A stretch of 9,149 nt of DNA from Eubacteriales bacterium. Lineage in GTDB: Bacteria > Bacillota > Clostridia > Christensenellales > SZUA-584. The notes beneath the pieces are model-generated. The model was not told the origin of the DNA and made no database searches. It worked only from the letters and a program-made list of their open reading frames with translations. Below are positions 6,440 to 9,149 of the stretch, piece by piece. The position numbers were made by a program, and so were the translations under genes. Each line of letters starts with the position of its first letter. Positions within the stretch are counted from its first letter, which is position 1. The DNA is taken from contig JAQTSP010000022.1 in the NCBI GenBank assembly GCA_028711205.1, forward strand, positions 1-9,149, given 5' to 3'.

Positions 6440-6469
6440 TTGACAATAAGCTTGTCCGCCATTTATAAT
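6440..6469 (+). promoter_or_regulatory. Sigma-A promoter of the leucine operon
   Basis: A perfect TTGACA (6440-6445) is separated by 18 bases from a perfect TATAAT (6464-6469). Transcription would begin near 6476, just before the first T-box helices. This housekeeping promoter drives the T-box leader and leuA-leuC. It faces away from tlp in the shared intergenic region. Confidence 0.82.
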
Positions 6470-6475
6470 AGTCGC

Positions 6476-6731
6476 AACAAAGGCTGTGATGGAGAACAGT
6501 AGCCGTATGATGCTTTTATAGAGAGCCGTCGCTTGGTGAAAGACGGCAGGCAAAGTCCGGTGAAGCTCGCTCCTTGAGCTTCTGTGCCGAACATAGAGTA
6601 GGTGCAGACGTCCTGACCCGACGTTATACGGGTACGGGCATCATGTGTGCCCTGGCAAGCTGGCGGTTTTTTTGCCGCAAGCAGAGTGGTACCGCGAGTC
6701 TTTCGTCTCTGTATGACGAAGGGCTTTTTTT
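6476..6731 (+). promoter_or_regulatory. T-box leader (tRNA-Leu responsive) upstream of leuA
   Basis: Stem I landmarks occur in order: the kink-turn strand GATG (6488-6491), the S-turn AGTA (6498-6501), the AG bulge AGAGAG (6520-6525), the apical GGTG (6535-6538), and on the return strand GAA, a CTCC helix strand (6570-6573) pairing with GGAG (6491-6494), and TGAG (6575-6578). The triplet just before the purine and that helix is CTC (6566-6568), a leucine codon, so I take it as the specifier read by tRNA-Leu(GAG). An AGTAGG element (6597-6602) follows Stem I. The T-box proper is AGAGTGGTACCGCG (6683-6696); its TGGT bulge would pair with ACCA at the end of an uncharged tRNA with an A discriminator, as in tRNA-Leu. 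AGAG can pair with CTCT (6707-6710) to form the antiterminator, which excludes the terminator. Low leucine should switch the operon on. Confidence 0.92.
6697..6731 (+). terminator. Regulated terminator of the leuA T-box
   Basis: An 11-pair stem, 6697-6707 with 6715-6725 (two G-U pairs), has a seven-base loop and is followed by seven T residues. Its 5' strand and loop share bases with the antiterminator, so the two are mutually exclusive. Confidence 0.88.
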
Positions 6732-6742
6732 ATTTCCAAGTT

Positions 6743-6766
6743 CCTGAAAAACAAAAGTTTTTCAGG
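6743..6766 (+). other. Perfect hairpin between the T-box terminator and leuA
   Basis: CCTGAAAAAC (6743-6752) and GTTTTTCAGG (6757-6766) form ten perfect pairs around an AAAA loop. No T run follows (the next bases are TTGAAAAAA), so it is not an ordinary terminator. It lies 47 bases before the leuA ATG. It might stabilise the 5' end of the read-through transcript or mark a processing site; its role is unknown. Confidence 0.55.
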
Positions 6767-6813
6767 TTGAAAAAAGCGTGTGCCGCAAAAATAATAGAAA
6801 GGAAGAGAAGATT

Positions 6814-8331
6814 ATGAAGACGATCAAAATTTTTGACACGACCTTGCGCGACGGCGAACAATCGCCCGGCTGCAGCATGAATCTGCAGGAAAAAATCGAG
6901 GTTGCCATGCAGCTCGAGAAGCTAAAAGTCGACATCATCGAGGCCGGATTTGCGATCGCGTCCCCGGGAGATTTCGTTTCTGTCAAGGCGATAGCGGAAA
7001 CGATAAAGGATTCGTGTGTCGCCAGCCTATCGCGCGCGCTCAAGGCGGATATTGACCGGTCTTATGAGGCGATAAAAAACGCGGCCGCGCCGAGAATCCA
7101 TACGTTTATCGCGACATCGCCGATTCATATGCAGTATAAGCTGCAAATGAAACCGGAAGATGTCTTAGAGCAGTCGGTCGCTATGGTCAAATACGCGAAA
7201 TCACTTTGTGCGGATATCGAGTTCTCCGCCGAGGACGCGTCAAGAAGCGATCCTGAGTTTTTGTATAAGATTTTAGGCGCTGTGATCAAAGCGGGCGCGA
7301 CGTGCATCAACGTTCCCGATACCGTCGGGTATTCCACGCCCGAGGAGTATTACGAGTTTATACTGGGCATCAAAAACAACACGCCGGGTATCGAGAAGGT
7401 CGATCTTTCGGTGCACTGCCATAACGATCTGGGGCTTGCTGTTGCGAACTCTCTGGCCGCTTTGCGCGCGGGCGCCACACAGGTCGAATGTACCATCAAC
7501 GGTATCGGAGAGCGTGCCGGCAATGCGGCGCTGGAAGAGATCGTGATGGCGATCAACACGCGGCGCGACCTGTACCAATATAAGACGAATATCGACACAA
7601 AGCAGATATATAACGCGTCACGGCTGCTGTCGTCGATTACGGGTGTTTCCGTGCAGCCCAACAAAGCGGTCGTCGGCGGCAACGCATTTGCGCACGAGGC
7701 AGGCATACATCAGCACGGCGTGTTGGCAAACAAGGAAACTTATGAGATAATGACACCGGAGTCGATCGGCCTGTCACAGAACACGCTTGTATTGGGCAAA
7801 CATTCGGGCAAGCACGCTTTTGTTGACAGATTGAAGGCACTGGGATATACGCTGGATGAATCGCGCCTGCAGTATTGCTTTGAGAAATTCAAAGAGCTTG
7901 CGGACAGGAAAAAGGACGTTTCCGATCTCGATTTACGCGCGCTTGTCGAGTTTGATAAATTAGACATACCGGCAGAATACGTGTGCGACACGTTTGTCAT
8001 CAACAGCGGCAACAAGATGACGGCGACGGCTGTCGTTAAAATTATACGCGGTGATGAAATACGTGAAGAGGCTTCGACGGGCGACGGACCTGTCGATGCG
8101 GCGTTCAACGCGATCGAAAAATGCGTTGGCATCAGCTTTACGCTTGAGGACTATATCGTCCGCTCTGTGACAGCCGGCAAGGACGCGCAGGGCGAAGTGG
8201 TCGTCAAGCTTGACAAGGATGGCAGAAAAGCGCGCGGGCACGGACTCAGCACGGATATCGTCGAAGCCAGCGTCAAGGCGTATATCGACGCGATCAACCG
8301 ATATTGTTATGAAATAGAATTGGAGGGATAG
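6814..8331 (+). CDS. leuA: 2-isopropylmalate synthase
   Basis: This 505-residue enzyme condenses acetyl-CoA with 2-oxoisovalerate to 2-isopropylmalate, the committed step of leucine synthesis. The catalytic barrel begins with IFDTTLRDGEQSPG (6-19) and includes the metal-binding HCHNDLGLA (201-209) and NGIGERAGNAALEE (229-242). The regulatory C-terminal LeuA allosteric domain covers about residues 380-505 with STGDGPVDAAFNAIE (421-435). Length and layout fit the ~500-residue bacterial class, and the leucine T-box upstream supports leuA over a homocitrate or citramalate synthase. I place the start at ATG 6814, preceded by GGAAGAGAAG; an in-frame GTG at 6778 would add 12 residues unlike the family N-terminus. 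The gene follows the T-box leader and is four bases from leuC, whose ribosome site GGAGGG overlaps the last leuA codons, indicating one transcript. Confidence 0.96.
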   Translation: MKTIKIFDTTLRDGEQSPGCSMNLQEKIEVAMQLEKLKVDIIEAGFAIASPGDFVSVKAIAETIKDSCVASLSRALKADIDRSYEAIKNAAAPRIHTFIATSPIHMQYKLQMKPEDVLEQSVAMVKYAKSLCADIEFSAEDASRSDPEFLYKILGAVIKAGATCINVPDTVGYSTPEEYYEFILGIKNNTPGIEKVDLSVHCHNDLGLAVANSLAALRAGATQVECTINGIGERAGNAALEEIVMAINTRRDLYQYKTNIDTKQIYNASRLLSSITGVSVQPNKAVVGGNAFAHEAGIHQHGVLANKETYEIMTPESIGLSQNTLVLGKHSGKHAFVDRLKALGYTLDESRLQYCFEKFKELADRKKDVSDLDLRALVEFDKLDIPAEYVCDTFVINSGNKMTATAVVKIIRGDEIREEASTGDGPVDAAFNAIEKCVGISFTLEDYIVRSVTAGKDAQGEVVVKLDKDGRKARGHGLSTDIVEASVKAYIDAINRYCYEIELEG

Positions 8332-8335
8332 AGAA

Positions 8336-9149
8336 TTGAGTATGACGATGACACAAAAAATACTGGCAAGCAAGGCGGGGCTCAAAGAAGTGCATGCCGG
8401 CCAGTATATCGAGGCCAATATCGATCTGGCGCTTGGGAACGACATCACCACGCCTGTCGCGATCAAGGAGTTTAATAAAACAGGGAAAAGCGCTGTTTTT
8501 GATAAAAACAAGGTCGCGATTGTGCCCGATCATTTTGCGCCGAACAAGGATATCAAGGCGGCGGAGCAGTGCAAGTTCATCAGGGAGTTTGCGCTGGGGC
8601 AGGAATTGACGAACTATTTCGAGATCGGCGAGATGGGCATCGAACACTGCCTGATACCCGAGAAAGGCCTGGCGGTGCCGGGCGATGCGATCATCGGCGC
8701 GGATTCGCACACGTGCACGTATGGTGCGCTCGGCGCGTTTGCCACAGGTGTCGGCAGCACCGACCTTGCCGCGGCGATGGCGCGCGGAAAAGTCTGGTTT
8801 AAGGTACCTTCCGCGATACAGTTTGTGCTGAAGGGCAAGCTGTCAAAGTGGGTGTCGGGAAAAGATGTGATACTGCACATTATCGGGCTTATCGGCGTCG
8901 ACGGCGCTTTGTATCAATCGATGGAATTCGCCGGAGACGGCGTCAAATCGCTGTCGATGGACGACCGGTTCACGATCTGCAACATGGCGATCGAAGCGGG
9001 CGCGAAGAACGGTATTTTTCCGGTCGACGACAAGACGATCGCATATGTCAAAGAACATTCCACAAGAAATTATCAGGCCTTTGAGGCGGACGCCGACGCG
9101 GAATACGACCGCGTGATCGAGATCGACATGGGCTTGCTTCGCCCGACCG
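8336..9149 (+). CDS. leuC: 3-isopropylmalate dehydratase large subunit (3' end outside window)
   Basis: The frame is open to the window end (271 codons of an expected ~420). It shows MTMTQKILASKAGL at the N-terminus, VPDHFAPNKD (63-72) and the aconitase-type GADSHTCTYGALGAFATGVG (121-140). With the small subunit LeuD it isomerises 2-isopropylmalate to 3-isopropylmalate using a [4Fe-4S] cluster; the cluster cysteines lie beyond the window. The sequence looks like the shorter ~420-residue LeuC class common in clostridia and archaea rather than the ~466-residue enterobacterial class. I prefer TTG at 8336: it is eight bases after GGAGGG and gives MSMTMTQKIL, like the family's usual beginning, whereas ATG 8342 would be 14 bases away. 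The leuA stop is four bases upstream. leuD and leuB are expected to follow. Confidence 0.94.
   Translation, partial: MSMTMTQKILASKAGLKEVHAGQYIEANIDLALGNDITTPVAIKEFNKTGKSAVFDKNKVAIVPDHFAPNKDIKAAEQCKFIREFALGQELTNYFEIGEMGIEHCLIPEKGLAVPGDAIIGADSHTCTYGALGAFATGVGSTDLAAAMARGKVWFKVPSAIQFVLKGKLSKWVSGKDVILHIIGLIGVDGALYQSMEFAGDGVKSLSMDDRFTICNMAIEAGAKNGIFPVDDKTIAYVKEHSTRNYQAFEADADAEYDRVIEIDMGLLRPT

Noticed and set aside
6663..6678. GCGG-T7-G-CCGC hairpin in the leader as a second terminator
   Set aside because: The T run is in the loop, not after the stem; it is better read as an internal stem of the T-box leader.
7960..8511. Long open frame (about 183 codons) on the minus strand opposite the end of leuA and start of leuC
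   Set aside because: It lies antisense to two certain genes, has no recognisable motif, and such frames are common opposite GC-rich codons.

Overview
The window looks like chromosomal DNA from an anaerobic, endospore-forming Firmicute, most likely a Clostridium-class organism. The evidence is a Tlp-type small acid-soluble spore protein gene behind a plausible sigma-G promoter, a T-box leader in front of a leucine operon, strong GGAGG-type ribosome binding sites with frequent TTG starts, and a 2-hydroxyacyl-CoA dehydratase-activase type gene cluster, which is typical of strict anaerobes.

Left block (1-2983): the 3' end of an RbsC/XylH-type ABC permease, a broken small reading frame (525-734), a complete hydantoinase/oxoprolinase-family ATPase (748-2721), and a second small reading frame with one in-frame TAG (2709-2921). 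The block ends at a 44-base fragment that matches the 3' half of a tRNA-Lys(CTT) gene (2940-2983), followed by an intrinsic terminator. The fragment has no 5' half, and base usage changes across it (GATC becomes much commoner to the right). I read it as a probable attachment-site scar marking the edge of a decaying island.

Middle block (3093-6116): a tight three-gene operon. Two paralogous DUF2229/CoA-activase-related proteins (316 and 364 aa) are followed by a BadF/BadG/BcrA/BcrD-type ATPase (346 aa) with both iron-sulfur ligand cysteines. The genes overlap by 59 and 4 bases. Together they resemble a split version of the large fused acyl-CoA dehydratase activase-related proteins. No dehydratase subunits are visible, so the redox target is unknown. 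This is the best candidate in the window for an undescribed system.

Right block (6121-9149): the convergent tlp gene, then a sigma-A-like promoter, a complete T-box leader with a probable CUC (Leu) specifier and an antiterminator/terminator pair, an extra perfect hairpin, leuA, and the start of leuC, which runs off the window. This is a leucine biosynthesis operon controlled by uncharged tRNA-Leu. I see no rRNA, CRISPR array, insertion sequence or transposase.
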